Shown: positions 25,598 to 37,783 of the stretch, one piece after another | Position numbering within the stretch: the first letter of the stretch is position 1 | Layout of the letters: every line of letters starts with the position of its first letter | NCBI RefSeq assembly: GCF_032854445.1 | Contig: NC_088301.1 | Location: 54,173,187-54,237,186, forward strand | Origin: Liolophura sinensis | Lineage: Eukaryota > Mollusca > Polyplacophora > Chitonida > Chitonidae | Reading direction: 5' to 3' | Length of the DNA: 64,000 nt | The notes under the pieces: generated by a model | What the model was told of the DNA's origin: nothing | The model's database searches: none | The model's input: the letters and a program-made list of their open reading frames with translations, nothing else | Program-made: the position numbers and the translations under genes

Positions 25598-26750
25598 CCA
25601 GTAGTACGGCCAGTACGGTAGATTGCACGGTAGGATGTAGTATGAACAGCATAACGAGAGCGGTAGACAGCAGTATGACTAGTTTGACTAGAACGGTGTG
25701 CAGTGGTACGACCACCACGGTAGGACCAGCATGACTAGAACAGTAGGAAGTAGTACGACCAATACGGTAGCCAGCAGTACGACCAACACGGTAGGCAGTA
25801 GTGCGACTACCATGGCAGGAAGCAGTGCTACCAGTATGACTAGAATGGTAGTAGTACGACCAATACGGTTGTCAGCAGTACGACCAATACAGTAGTCAGC
25901 AGTACGACCCACCGTAGATATATGGACAGCATAACTAGAACGGTAGGCAGTGTTACGACCAGCACGACTAAAACGGTAGACAGAAGTACAACTAGTATGA
26001 CTAGATCGGTAGGATGTAGTACGGCCAGTACGATAATAGGACCAACACGGTAGCATGTAGTATGAACAGCATGACTAGAACGGTAGATAGTAGTATAACC
26101 AGTACAGTAGACAGCAGTATGAACAGTAAGATAAGAGCCGCAAATGGTAGTGCGACTGGTATGAGTAGGAAAGTAGGCAATAGTACGACAAGTATGACTA
26201 GAAATGCAGGAAGTAGTACAACCCTTACGGTAGACTAGAACGGTAGGCAGTAATACGACCAGCATGGTAGGATATAGTGTGAACAACATGATTAAAACGG
26301 TAGTACGACTAGTACAGTAGGGTGCAGTACGACCAGTAAGTATAGATGGGTAGGCAGCAGCACGACCAACACGATAAGATGTAGCATGAACAGCATGGTT
26401 CCGGTAATCAGTAGGCAGTAGCACCCTTAGTTCGGTAAACGGAAGTATGACCAGTGTGGTAGGCAGTAGTGCGAAGATCACGATAGTCAATAATATCACC
26501 AGTAAGGCAGGCAGCACTGCGAAGAGGACATTTGGTAGTACTATGGCCAGTATGGTAGGTAGTAATACAACCAGTATGACAGGCAGTAGTATGACCAGTG
26601 TGGTAGGCAGTAGTGCGATCAGTACAATAGCCAGTAGTATGATCAGTGTGGTAGCCAGCATCACACTCATTCCGGTAAGCGGTAGTGTGTCCAGTATGTT
26701 AGGCAGTGGTGCGAAGAGTACGTTAGACCGTAGCATGACCAGTATGTACG
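25598..26750. repeat. 24-bp minisatellite, about 48 units
   Basis: The unit is approximately CAGTAGTACGACCAGTACGGTAGG, with frequent substitutions and some longer variants that include 'gatgtagtatgaacagcatgactagaacgg' (near 25635, 26055, 26265, 26375). This hints at a higher-order pattern. Because 24 is divisible by three and some frames of the unit lack stops, long open frames appear on both strands. On the + strand these are Ser/Thr/Gly-rich octapeptides of the type SSTT.TVG (26447-26806, 119 codons). On the - strand they are Val/Leu-rich (25840-26760, 306 codons). Frameshifts between units interrupt the + frame. Confidence 0.9.
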
Positions 26751-27801
26751 CCAAGATCAATTTTCACCGTTTCCATGCAAGACATTCTGAAATAGCAAAT
26801 AACTGAAGGAAGACATTTAGGTTGTTTTCATGTACAGAAAGCTTGTTATTCCCTTAGTATATACTAGTGTTAAAGTGTTCGTTATGAGACCTTAACTGTG
26901 AGCGATTAGGCTGGTGTTCCGGGCGTATACATTGCCTTTAATATCATATTTGAACATCATGAATGTATGTCACATGGTTTAAGTGTGTCTGGTACTTAAC
27001 ACCTTGTGGTGATGTTTTTAATGCGCATGTACTCGATATGTTCGTGTTTCCATCACGCAGCATTCCATGCAGTTCCTCCATTTAAATAAGAATGACTTTC
27101 TCGATATAAAACAAAATATTTGATGTCCCCAACACAAACAGAACACTTATACGACCGACTTCTGTCTTTGTCCAAACATTCACGCACAAAATGGACTTGT
27201 CAGTATTTACCAGCAAGTCCAGTTGTTTGCTTCTTACTCACTGCGAAAGGGTGATCGATGGGTTATTTGCTCTGAGTACGCAACTTTGTACCGCTGTGTA
27301 GGGTAAGCAGTTTAACAGAAAATTTTAGTGATGTATGTAAAGCGAGAAATTATTTACACTTAGTAAATCACATAAGGTTTTTCAACAAGAGGAAGGTGGC
27401 AGAATTTAGTGACTGAAATTCATATGTTTTTGGTCATCCTGACAGTGTGAAATCTAAGTGTTAAGTTTCACATTCGTATTCCACTCGTAGTCCAAGAAGA
27501 CCAATAAGATACTGTTCGTTCTGCTATCCATTGTTTCAAATTTCTTCACTGCTTGCCAAACTGAGTTGGATTTCATTCGACTTCCAAATAAGATACAAAA
27601 TCCAGTGTTCTGTTACTGTCCAGCCCATTTATATCAACACAGATTGCAGAAAGTTTTTCCAGTTAGAACAGCTCTTCTATAACTCTTCCCAGCAATAGAA
27701 TCTTATTTCATCATGTTGGACAGACTATAACTCGTCTCTATGTACGGCACATAAATGGCACGAAGGTGTTAGATGTTAACGTAGGGAAACAGCAATCATA
27801 C
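26751..27801. other. non-coding, nothing recognised
   Basis: AT-rich sequence following the minisatellite. No open frame or repeat deserves a call. Confidence 0.45.
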
Positions 27802-27982
27802 GCTGAGTAATTGTCAGCTCCAAGGCTGGAGACGTCTTACAATTCAGATGCATAATTAAATGAATCAATCCATTATTTTGACGACTGTTGTCTGTGATAC
27901 AGAACAGAAACAGGAACCCTGTGGCTGTCAAGCGAGACGCGACGGCAATGATCAATCTCGTGGGTGGTTCTTTGATACTCAT
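27802..27982 (-). CDS. candidate first exon with membrane segment
   Basis: A minus-strand ATG at 27982 opens a frame that starts MSIKEPPTRLIIAV and includes a hydrophobic stretch (ATGFLFLFCI). It then has a polar region with His/Cys (HLIMHLNCKTSPALEL) and runs into a possible donor (cagc|GTATGA) after 60 codons plus one base. The composition is balanced. No family is recognised, and the donor is moderate. It could be the start of a membrane protein or a chance frame. Confidence 0.25.
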
Positions 27983-30900
27983 TGGATAAACGGATTTATT
28001 TCAATTGTACAGACATTTTTCAGATATTAAAAGGCATCTCAAAACTGGGATGGGTTAAATTGCTTTGTTTTTCTAACCTATATGCAATAACAACTAACTA
28101 TGTGTAGCTGTATAGGCACCCACGTGTAGTTTCTGTTCAGTGACGTCACCTGAAATTAATCCCTGATCTCGTCTCTGTCACAGTACATAGTCATGAATTA
28201 CAGAGTACCTGTTGTCGATAACCCCAAGGGTAAGATTCCACTAATAAGAGATGCAAATAATTGCTGTGTATACAAAAAACGAGTGCGTCACTCGAGGCAA
28301 GCTCTAAATTCCCAATACCGTTATGTCCAAAGCAAATTATACAGAATTGATTTCTTTTTTATTCCGTCTCACAAGGCTGTGGTAATGTAGTTTGCCTTTA
28401 GACAAACTTTCCTCCACAGGTATTCGTCTGTTTAGAGAAGAAGACACACAGGACACACACAGGTGAAATGCATCCTTGTAATCGCTGCTGTGCCAGCCAC
28501 ATATCTAGTAACGTAATGCATCGTTTTTGGTGTGTTTAAATTACTTTTGTATTTTATGCTTAGTCCCAGAAAATTAAACCCATACAACATCTGTCATGAT
28601 GAAAAGTATAAGAGACCTGGAGTATACCGCGTCTTGCCCGTAGAGATCAATGAAATCGTGTTTGCAAGATTGTACAATAATAATTTCCATTAGACAACGC
28701 AAGGTGACGTCTATTATGTATTGAATATATGTTTGTCCGTAACCATGATCTGTAGATGGCGTACATCTATCTTTAGGTATGCAGATAATACTATAGCCTT
28801 TTGGTATTTGTAAACAAAACAATGTCCAGCTTTGTTTCTGTAAGAGGAAAGCAAAATTATTCTGTTAAATGCTTGGCATTAATTTTTATCCAATTCTGTC
28901 ACTGATTTATTGAGTATTGAGTTTGTCGGCGCCTTAATGTCCATTGAATGATAGGTTTGGCAGCATGATTCCTCGCCGTTGTTATAATTATGGATTTTCT
29001 CAAGTAGAAAATAATTGCTGCCAGTTGGTGGGTGGGTCCTACTGGCCTCCTACTAATTGAGCAGCTAGGTCTAATAAGTAAAAAGGAAATACAAATTGCG
29101 ATCCTATACAAATTCTCTGCTTCTTTCTTCCTCAGAGGAGAGATCGGAATAATTTCTTTAGAAAGCAACCTTCGGTGCATTGTAGTAAGGGATTCCCTTT
29201 CATTTCATAGGTGTGTCTCACGCTCACTGTGAGCTAGGCCATTTTAACACCGAGGAGCAGATATTCTTAGAAACCGCGAAAGTGCAAGAGCAATTTACCT
29301 GTGACACTTTGGAAACAATTCTGTTCTCTTTACAGTCCTAAATTCATATTTTTTGTTGCTCCTTTAAAACGAATTTGTATTTTTGAGGATTTTTTCTTTG
29401 GGGCCGGGGGCTGTTTCATTCAAAGCAACATTTAAATAGCACATTACCGCCGCTGTTGACTGGCCTCTTCCTTTTAGCCACTGCGCCACCCTTTTAAATC
29501 CTACATTATATGGAATTTCAACACGTGTAAGTGTTTAACGCTGCTTAACATTTGATGGACATCACCATTTACGGAAGCTGCAATTCTCTATATTTCCTCA
29601 AGGTTTGCTGTTGGCGGCTGTCTTGAACATAGCAAACTATGTTGGACGCTTAAGGTGGGTGAAAATCTCTTCACACACGTAAATGTTGATATCTTCTTCA
29701 CTGGTGACTTAGGCCTCCTTTAGCGAAGAGTAGACCTAATTCAGTTTTTCTGATGTGCATAGATAATGTCCTATGTCGCTGACTGGTTGTCCCTCAGTTA
29801 ACGGGTGTCACTGGGCAGTACCAGAACGGGGTATGTCCGGCAGGTAATGGACTAGCCCTGAATTCCGCCTACGTTTTCCACGCCTGCCTATTGATTCTCG
29901 TCCCTCGCTATAATTTGAAATTACCGTCAAAGTCCTCTCGCTACCACCAACGATAACCTTCACGTCAACCGGGCTGGTGTGCAAAGTTTTTTGTGTGTGT
30001 GGCCACTGCATACAGCTTGGCACTTCATATATAAAATGATTGTCGAATTAGTGTATCGGCGGTAGTTTGTAGGTTTCAACACGCAACGGAGAGGAGTTAA
30101 TAGTCAAATATCAGGATTTTACCCAACAGTCACATGCAAACTGCAGGTAAGTTTAATGATATTTGATCAGAAAATGTAAATGAAACGTCAATGATTTCAT
30201 GGTTGGCAAATTAAATTATCAGTAAGATATTCTATCTCATCTCCTGATGTTGCCGATCATTTATTGAGCTGATCTCCGCTTTTATATTGTCATGTATATG
30301 GTCTTGACTGTGTATGTCTCAGTGCAGCATTTATAACAATCATTTAACATGTTCCAAATATTGTATTGATCAAAGAGCGACAAAGTCTTTGATCCAATTA
30401 AATTGGCATGTCTTCGTTTTGCAACGTGCATAACCTGAGGGTATGTTATTCAAACACGAAAGTATACTGGTAAGAAGCAAATAAGAGATTGCATTGTGAG
30501 AGTAGGCGATAACCCCTGCTCTTGAGTAATTACTTAATACCCTGTTGAAAACACGGTAAATACTGTCCTGGCAACTGTTCTCCGCTCCTCGGCGTGTTTT
30601 ATGTGTCATTTTAAAAATGTTTTCATTTTATTAACACCAATTTGCATTCACCTAGGTAACTATTAACGCTATTAGAAGGGTGAAACAGGATACTATTCAG
30701 AGCCGTTGGTTCATTAGACCTGTGAGACGGCGATAAGTAAGCAATTTCTGTTAATGAACATCTGTTCATGATCTGGGCATACTTAACCTCTTGGAGGCCG
30801 CGAAGATTTCTTTGCTCTGATGTCCATTGTAACCGGAATAACATCTAACGGTTGATAACGTTGGCTGTGTCCAGTCCATCGATTCCTAGTGAGTCCTATT

Positions 30901-32031
30901 CAGTGGGATTGTTGATTATTCACTTGGACGCGACAAGTTGTGATTACCGACCTTACTCTAACTCCCATCAAAGTGTTGATCCTAACAGAGTTCTACCTCA
31001 GTTTGATGTAACTAAGCACGGCCTACTTTGAGGTGACAGTTTATCAGGCCCTGATTTGGATCAGCTCTCTTTTTTCATCATCTTGGTCATTCCTTTTTTT
31101 GACCATCATTACCGATGGTTTAAACACCTTGGTGGAGAGTAATTATAGCACTATCCTACATTTGCTTTACTTCAATATCCGCAAACTAGATCTATGAGTG
31201 GGGGCGCTTCATGTGTTAATTGTGTTTCTATCTCGACTGTAATTTCCTGGTTACTCTACACGCCACAATATAAGCCCACTGCGATAGAAATAAGCCAGAT
31301 ACAAATTGCTACAGACGCCTGCAAGGTCAAAATTAAATCACCGCGAACAGATAGATATGATCTTGTAGATTATTCCCCTCGTTTTATAAACCCCATTCAC
31401 GGGCACATAGCGTCTACCATGTACCATCTCAAAATACAGCCATCAACATACAGAAAGCGAAGGCTGTACTGTCCTGTAGTAAATTCTTTTTTTTTCTTTT
31501 AGCATTGTGTGTCCTAATTGGCGCATGTGTTAATTAGGTTGTAATTTAAGAAGATTACTTATTGTTCCTGTCCTACTGAGACCGCCGCTCTGTAAATTAA
31601 CCTAGCCATATTTAACCACTCCGTCTACAGAATGTAAAATTACGCCTTTGAGAGTCGTAAAGCTTAACTCAACAGAAATGTATCGTTTGACTTTCTCCGC
31701 GAGTGTTACATGTAACTGTTAACATTATGTAATTCCAAAATAAGACAGCAATATTTTAAAAAAAGATTTTATTGGATACAAGGCTATTCATGTTTTCCTT
31801 TCTTATTTTTGTTTGTTTCTGGAGTCCAAATCGATATCCGTTCGGCTGAGATATGATTGTTTGGGGGTAATCACGTTTCAACATGTATAAAGCAAATATT
31901 TTCATACATTAAATATTTGCTCTTCATTCTGATTTCTTTAGGGTATATGCGTTTTATCATTTTAGTAAATATATCTATGTTAGTACAGCATAGCTTTGAA
32001 AAAGTTTATTTTTCTTCTGTGAGCATTTTTC
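27983..32031. other. non-coding stretch, no supported gene
   Basis: Open frames at 28193-28390, 28574-28822 (-), 28899-29180 (-), 29808-30023 (-), 30370-30844 (-) and 31194-31502 were read. None shows a family motif or paired splice sites. A strong acceptor-like tract (ttttttttttcttttag) at about 31486-31501 is not followed by a clear frame. Confidence 0.4.
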
Positions 32032-32382
32032 ATGATAATTTCTTTCTGGAAAGAATCTCGTATTTTACGGTTGTATATATTGGTGACATTTATAACATTT
32101 TCGATCCAAATACTAGTTTTACCAGTGGCCTTGCTTTTTCCCAGTGAAGGTAATGCGCATTTGTTTCCGTGGTCTGGTCCTTTTCCTGGAGACACGGCAT
32201 GTTTAAAAGCTGTTTTAAGAATAATGGATCAGAGTATAAATATATGGTACTGCAACCAATCTTGCAGCCGGAAAATGGTTAAACATGCGCCATTGTCCAT
32301 AAGGCTGGTTTTCTTGCCATTTGAGGTCTATGTTCCGTTTTCGATGACCCCAATAAAGGATGGCATGGCTTTAACTTGCTAA
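32032..32382 (+). CDS. hypothetical protein frame with one membrane segment
   Basis: A 116-codon frame from ATG has a short basic N-terminus (about residues 1-13) and a hydrophobic span at about 14-37 (LRLYILVTFITFSIQILVLP). A region with four cysteines and proline/glycine follows (GPFPGDTACLK, then WYCNQSC). This topology resembles the start of a type II membrane protein such as a Golgi enzyme, but no catalytic motif is present. A polypyrimidine tract and AG (gctttttcccag) lie inside the frame at about 32132-32143. The real exon may therefore start there and exclude the hydrophobic part. The frame ends at TAA without a clear donor or poly(A) signal. Confidence 0.25.
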   Translation: MIISFWKESRILRLYILVTFITFSIQILVLPVALLFPSEGNAHLFPWSGPFPGDTACLKAVLRIMDQSINIWYCNQSCSRKMVKHAPLSIRLVFLPFEVYVPFSMTPIKDGMALTC

Positions 32383-34183
32383 GCCGCATTGTTTCTTACC
32401 GTAGGCAACAAACTCTTAATTGACCTTGTCGACGTCTTCTTTCCGAATCCCCGGAGGCCATCATGGTAAAATCCGGGCACCGACTAATCACGTCAACTCC
32501 TCGTTCACCATAATGGAGTTTATCTCTACATTTCACTCATTGCATCATTTGGAACAGCAACACTTTTCTTCCAGCACAAGAGCTTCACATGTTTGTCTTT
32601 ATTAACTCACTTCAGGATGCTGTTGTTAAATCAGGTTTACATAGGGGAAAGCTGGTGGATAGCGATCAATACTCCTCAGTCGTGCAGCACACATTGCATT
32701 AAAGTCTGAGACGTTTCTGTACGTGTTCTCCGGCCATTTAGATGGTGTGTGGGTACTATGGGACACAACCTAATTGTCTGATAGATCTTTTGGATTACCT
32801 TAACTCTCGAATCGTAGACGCACGATTCACTTACAGTTGTCACAAATGACTATTAAGACATATGCCGATTAAACAAGTTATCGATAGAGAGTCTGTCATT
32901 CAAAGAAATCTGAGTAAATTATACGGCCCCACGCAAAGTTTTGTTGCCATACCATTTCGCCTCTTTCATCTTTATTGATGCTTTCAAATGCAAGATAAGG
33001 AAAATTTGCATTAGTCAAACAGATTTTAACTAGACATGCCTCTTCCAAACCGAAGTTATAATAAGAGTTCTCTAGGTGCCACTTGTCTGGAAAACTGCAT
33101 ATAAATCGATAAAACATAGAGACATTTTGAATCTTATGCCTTTGGGCATCATTTAAAATTATACGTAAGATGATAGTGTATAATATAACATTATGACAAA
33201 CTTCCTAGACTAAAACGCGTAGTCTGCTATTAACAAGAGCTATTTATTTCGCAAACACGCACTTGAAATCGCTTTTTCCTGCTTTTTGAAACGGCAAGCT
33301 GTTTCTAAGCAGACGTTTCGATACCCTCCACATTTCCCCAAGGGGTATGGCCAAACGGAGAGTATTGTAATTATACTACGGTACAAATAGGCGGTAAAAG
33401 TAGTAGCCAAGTGTAAAAATGAACGAAAAGGCGTATTATCTAATCCATTCATTATATACTACGTTTACCAGGCTTGCCATTGAAAACTTTTTCTCAATGA
33501 AATGACAGTACATTCTGCCCTTACTAATCAACGAAAAATATTTCACAGTTTAACTATGATTAAGTCTTAAACATACTTCCATAAAATTCTATTATTCATG
33601 ACATGGTCAGAGTTTGGAAATATAAAAATCGTTGTTGGAAGGGACTGTTGTATCAACATGAAGTTTACTTACCTTTCCTATATTACTTCCTTATAGGTGC
33701 AAGCTAACATTTTGTCACTTCAATTGTGTATTTTTTATGTCAAGAAGAAGAGATTATCTCCTTATATGTCTGGAATATATTACATATGTTATTCGTCGAC
33801 TTGACTTGCCCCTTTCTACGATATCATTATCATGCTTTAGGAACTAAAAAGAAAAAGAATATTTGACTCACCCGCCCAACCCAAAAAGACCTCCTTCCCT
33901 GAAAATAAATATCACATATCAAATTAAATGGAATAGTGGTGAAATAAGGATTTGCATCAATGTGTCACAGGTGTGTTGCCACTCTCATCTTTATAAACTA
34001 CCAGGCAAAAGAAAGGTTTCACCGTATTTTTTGTCATAAAAAAAGTAAAAGCGCGGTTCCGGGTTTGATTCTAAGCACCACTTAGTGTATGACTGCATCG
34101 TTTCCTCTACCAGAACGCATCGTCACGAACGCAGCAATTGGAATTGTGAAATTGCCACCACATGCAAAACGTCCTTTTGAGGC
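32383..34183. other. non-coding, nothing recognised
   Basis: AT-rich sequence upstream of the Tc1 copy. The left end of that element must lie in the last few hundred bases, but no inverted repeat matching the right flank could be found by eye. Confidence 0.4.
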
Positions 34184-34270
34184 ATGGCTCGTGATGCACG
34201 TCCGGTAATGTTGCATAAATACTCTTGCTCGAAAGAGCAGACATTCAGTGACCGAAAAAACACAAACAGT

Positions 34271-35281
34271 ATGCCAAGACTTACGCAAGCGCAACGAGAC
34301 CAGGCCATCGGTATGTCCACCATGGGAGTCTCGCAACGTCACATTGCAAGAACGTTCAACTGCAGCCAAACCACCATCAGGAGGTTGTTGATACGCTATC
34401 AGCAGACAGGCCAGACCCAAGACAGACCAAGATCGGGAAGACCGAGGGTAACAACTGCGGCTGAAGATCGCTACATCCGGCAGATCCACCTTCGAAACCG
34501 ATTCGTCACGGCTACGTCAACAGCGTCGACGGCACTAGGCCATGTCATCAGCCCCAGAACAACACTGCGCCGTCTTCGTTCAGCTGGTTTACGACCTTAC
34601 CGCCCCTTCCGTGGGATGGCCTTGACCCTTTTACACCGTCAACGCAGATTGCGATGGGCACGTATTGTACGTCGGTGGCAGCGACGTGACTGGGCAAGAG
34701 TGCTGTTTACAGACGAGAGCAGGTTCTGTCTATTTAGGAACGATGGCAGAGTTCGAGTTTTCCGACGAAGAGGCGAGCGTCTCGCGCCAAACTGCGTAAG
34801 AGAGGTTTATCCGTTTGGTGGCGGAGGCGTCATGGTTTGGGGAGGGATTTATGACCAAATGAAGACGCAGCTGGTTATTGTGTGAGGTAATCTGACTGGC
34901 CAGCGATACGTTGATGAGGTACTGAGACCTGTCGTCGTTCCATTCCTCCAACGACAGCCAAGAGGATCGATCTTGCAACACGACAACGCAAGACCTCACA
35001 CTGCCCGCATTGTTACAGACTACCTCGAGACCGCAAACGTCATCGTGTTGCCCTGGCCAGCCAACTCACCAGACATGAACCCCATTGAGCATCTCTGGGA
35101 TCACCTTGACCGCCGTTTGAGACAGCTGGTGCCTCCTCCAACTAACCAACAGGAACTTGAGCAAGCTCTGTTAAACCTATGGAACCTTATCCCTGTTGAC
35201 GTCATCCGGCGACTGACGACGTCAATGCTGAAGCGTGTGCTTGCTTGCATTGATGCCCAGGGTGGCCACACTCGCTACTGA
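34271..35281 (+). pseudogene. Tc1-like DD34E transposase, one in-frame stop
   Basis: This is a cut-and-paste transposase of the Tc1/mariner superfamily, 336 codons from ATG at 34271 and of normal family length. Residues 1-60 form the helix-turn-helix region (MPRLTQAQRDQ, then HIARTFNCSQTTIRRLL) with an AT-hook-like RPRSGRPR at about 52-59. A second helix-turn-helix region follows at about 65-115. The catalytic Asp is at 148 in FTDESRF, the second at 238 in QHDNARPHTA, and the Glu at 273 in SPDMNPIEHLWD, giving the DD34E spacing. The GGGGVMVWGG block is at about 183-192. Reading is continuous in one frame except for TGA at codon 205 (34883-34885), just before GNLTGQRYVDEVL. This is consistent with one substitution such as CGA to TGA. 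The frame also extends 29 codons upstream of the chosen start, but the family start is MPRL. Terminal repeats were not identified. The copy is recent but probably inactive. Confidence 0.92.
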
Positions 35282-35444
35282 TGACTGTAGTCCTTCATTT
35301 CTGTGGATACTGTGACTTTACATGCACTTGCCAGTTAACTTTACATTTGTGTAATTTTTTCTTCTGACCCCTTGTCTCTTTTATTGTGTTTTGTGGCCAA
35401 TTGAATGCCAATATTTTAAAGCATTTTTCAGAGAATATTTCACA

Positions 35445-35672
35445 ATGATTCCTGTTTATAAACCAATCCTCTTAATTCTTATATCTGCCTTTGTTTTTCT
35501 TTTATGGGCTCAAGAAGTGGGTGAAACCTTTCTTTTGCCTGGTAGTATAGTTGACGGATTTCCGGAAGACTGGTACACATACAAATGGAACCTGGCATCG
35601 AACACATCAGAAAAAATTATTGCGCTATTTAGAACTCTTATGGTGTTTGTACAAAGCTTATGGTCTTTGTAA
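35445..35672 (+). CDS. hypothetical short frame with signal anchor
   Basis: From the ATG at 35445 (acaATGa) a 75-codon frame encodes MIPVYK and then a hydrophobic core (PILLILISAFVFLLWAQ). A more polar tail follows with aromatic residues (GFPEDWYTYKWN, NTSEK). It resembles a signal peptide or type II membrane anchor followed by a short luminal stretch. The frame ends at TAA and no convincing donor was located. It lies just downstream of the Tc1 copy, so it may be host sequence next to the insertion. It could also be chance. Confidence 0.25.
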   Translation: MIPVYKPILLILISAFVFLLWAQEVGETFLLPGSIVDGFPEDWYTYKWNLASNTSEKIIALFRTLMVFVQSLWSL

Positions 35673-36400
35673 CTTATAAGTTATTATTGTAGCATGAAGA
35701 TTATCCACTTCGTTATTGGCTGATCAGGTCTGGGTTCCAGAAAGCCATTTATGTTCTAGGATTATCTACCCAGTAGAAACGTGATATATTGTGTATTACA
35801 TAGACTTGTGAAGAATGCTACATTCCAATTATTATTATCCGACCTCGTGCGGACACAACGAAAAACGTTCGCAAAAGCCTTGAAAGAGGATTACTATTAA
35901 GATATAAACGCCAGCAGCTTTGAGGGATATCTGGCAACTACAGAGTGGCACTGTTATGAAGGCACCGTTGTGAAAATCGAAATTGTCTAGATGACGCTCT
36001 CGAACTCGAAATTAGCTTAAGAAAACTGAAATCGGAAATATTTGCTTATCCATCATTCATCTGTAAATGAAAAAGACTATACTCTAAAATATTCAAGATT
36101 ACATTTTTAATTCAGAAAAGCTAATTTGTTCATTTCTACATCTTTCTTGCTGGACTAAATTATGCCTAGTATTTCTGCAACCGCCTTTATGTACTTTATA
36201 ATTTAATGCGACGATTTCCGCTGGACATAATTCATTGGGAAGACTATCAGATCACATGTTGTCCTAATGATTGAAAAAATTGCTATGTTAGTGTAGAGAC
36301 AGTGTAAAGCTGAAAGGGCACTTATGACTGAAAAAAAAACGCCTTCGATGGGACATATCATGATAAATATATAACATCTGAATTTATTATTTTTTGCAGA
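35673..36400. other. intron or upstream region of the 36491 gene
   Basis: AT-rich, no frame. It ends in an acceptor (attatttttttgcag, ending about 36400), so at least one untranslated 5' exon should lie further upstream. That exon was not identified. Confidence 0.5.
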
Positions 36401-37783
36401 GTAAAATAGTCGGGTTGCGCCCGGTACGGCCCCCGTGGGAGTGAAAGCTACGAAGAACGGAAGGCGAGAAAACGTCTGCAGCTATCTACCATGCCGATAC
36501 GACTTTTACTGTGTTTACTTCTAGCGGTCGCTGTAGACGGGAGCCTACGACGACATCATGCCTTAAAAAAGTTACATAAAAACTCTGTTGGTAGCATACG
36601 ACCCTGGTCACCATTTCACGCATGGCATCAACATCGGATTGAACCCTGGTTCCTCCGTTGGCCTGCATTCTGGCGTCTCGGGTCTGCTGCAAAAGATATA
36701 AATGTAGCTAGTGTTAAGCAAAGACGGCGCTGGAGTACTTTCAGAGCCCGAAGATCTAAATGGAGTCAGCTCTTTTCTAAACTTAACAAGCACGATTTCC
36801 ATAAGGTTCCAAAACAGAATCCATTCCTTTCTTGGCCAAACTCTATCGACAAGCTTGCGTCCACGTATGACCTTTCAAAAACGCTGGAAAGTGCCTCTCA
36901 TTATGCAAAACCACCATGGCTTCAGAGATTAAGGAATAACCGCGACGGAAACACTGTTGATTCTTTGCCAATTCAAACTCTGTATGCTGGTGACCGGCTC
37001 GCTAAAGTTTCGAACCTTAAATGGGATGAGCGACGGGGAGAGTCCAAATCTGGTTTCCTTAAAACTATTCATCCAATAAAAGGGGACTTTCCAAAATCGT
37101 CGCTGTTTTCTGAACCCTTACCGAGACTCACTGACCACAAACATCACCCAGAGCAGGAAAGAGTGGATGAAGATCTTACTTCTGGGGAAGAATGGTCAGG
37201 CCTTCCAGTGGAAACGACACAGTCTCATTCACAGAGCCCGGATTGGCGTACCAACCTAGAGAAAGCCGTAAAATTTGAAATCGCTAAAGAGTTTGACCCT
37301 TACAAATCCACCGACGACCATGTGTTGTATCAATCGGGAGAAACGTCAGCGAAGGAACCTGCAAATGGAGAAAAGGAAAGAAAGATGTCAGAGAATTTTT
37401 TTTCCCTGCCCATTCAGCAGACCGAAGGGAAAGAACCTGTGGGGCCTATTTCAGATAGAAATAGCGGAATATTTGATGGTCAGGGATTTCCAGCAAGCGG
37501 GGAAACATTTGAAGAACACTTTAGCTCTGGTGTGAAAACTTCACCAGGATTTTCGTACGGAATAGTTGGCCAGAACGACGATTCGTTCAAGCCAACTTTT
37601 GAGGAAACGTTGCAGCCGATGGAGCGTTCTACTGGAGACACGTTTGGTCATGACTTTGGATCATTTGAGCCTCTAGTACCTGGTGGAGATGATTATTACT
37701 CTACATACATGGATTTTGACGAATCTGGATTTGGATCATTTGGATCATTTGGACCCTTTGATGAAGGGTCTTTCGTAAATGAG
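36401..37783 (+). CDS. novel secreted Trp-rich, bipolar-charge protein, main exon
   Basis: An acceptor (ttttttgcag) opens an exon with about 90 nt of 5'UTR, ATG at 36491 (taccATGc), 431 codons, and a phase-0 end at a perfect donor GTAAGT (37784). Residues 1-17 (MPIRLLLCLLLAVAVDG) are a signal peptide. The mature part of this exon has no cysteine and about 12 tryptophans, clustered at 39-91. Residues 18-110 are strongly basic with a furin-type site RARR at 85-88. The middle is mixed and the C-terminus (about 385-431) is acidic and Phe/Gly-rich with a GFGSFGSFGPF repeat. I recognise no domain. Secretion, low complexity and charge segregation would suit an extracellular matrix, shell or adhesive protein. 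Several dibasic sites would also allow a processed precursor. Neither is proved. The coding call itself is strong: length, signal peptide, start context and both splice sites agree. Confidence 0.8.

Noticed and set aside
25840-26760. 306-codon minus-strand open frame
   Set aside because: It lies wholly in the 24-bp array and is open only because the period is divisible by three. The Val/Leu-rich repeat has no start context, splice signals or domain.
29808-30023. Minus-strand frame with a dibasic cluster (GRRGKRRR)
   Set aside because: It lacks a signal peptide and splice sites, and the basic cluster alone is not evidence of a precursor.
34082-34489. 135-codon minus-strand frame
   Set aside because: It is the antisense shadow of the Tc1 transposase.
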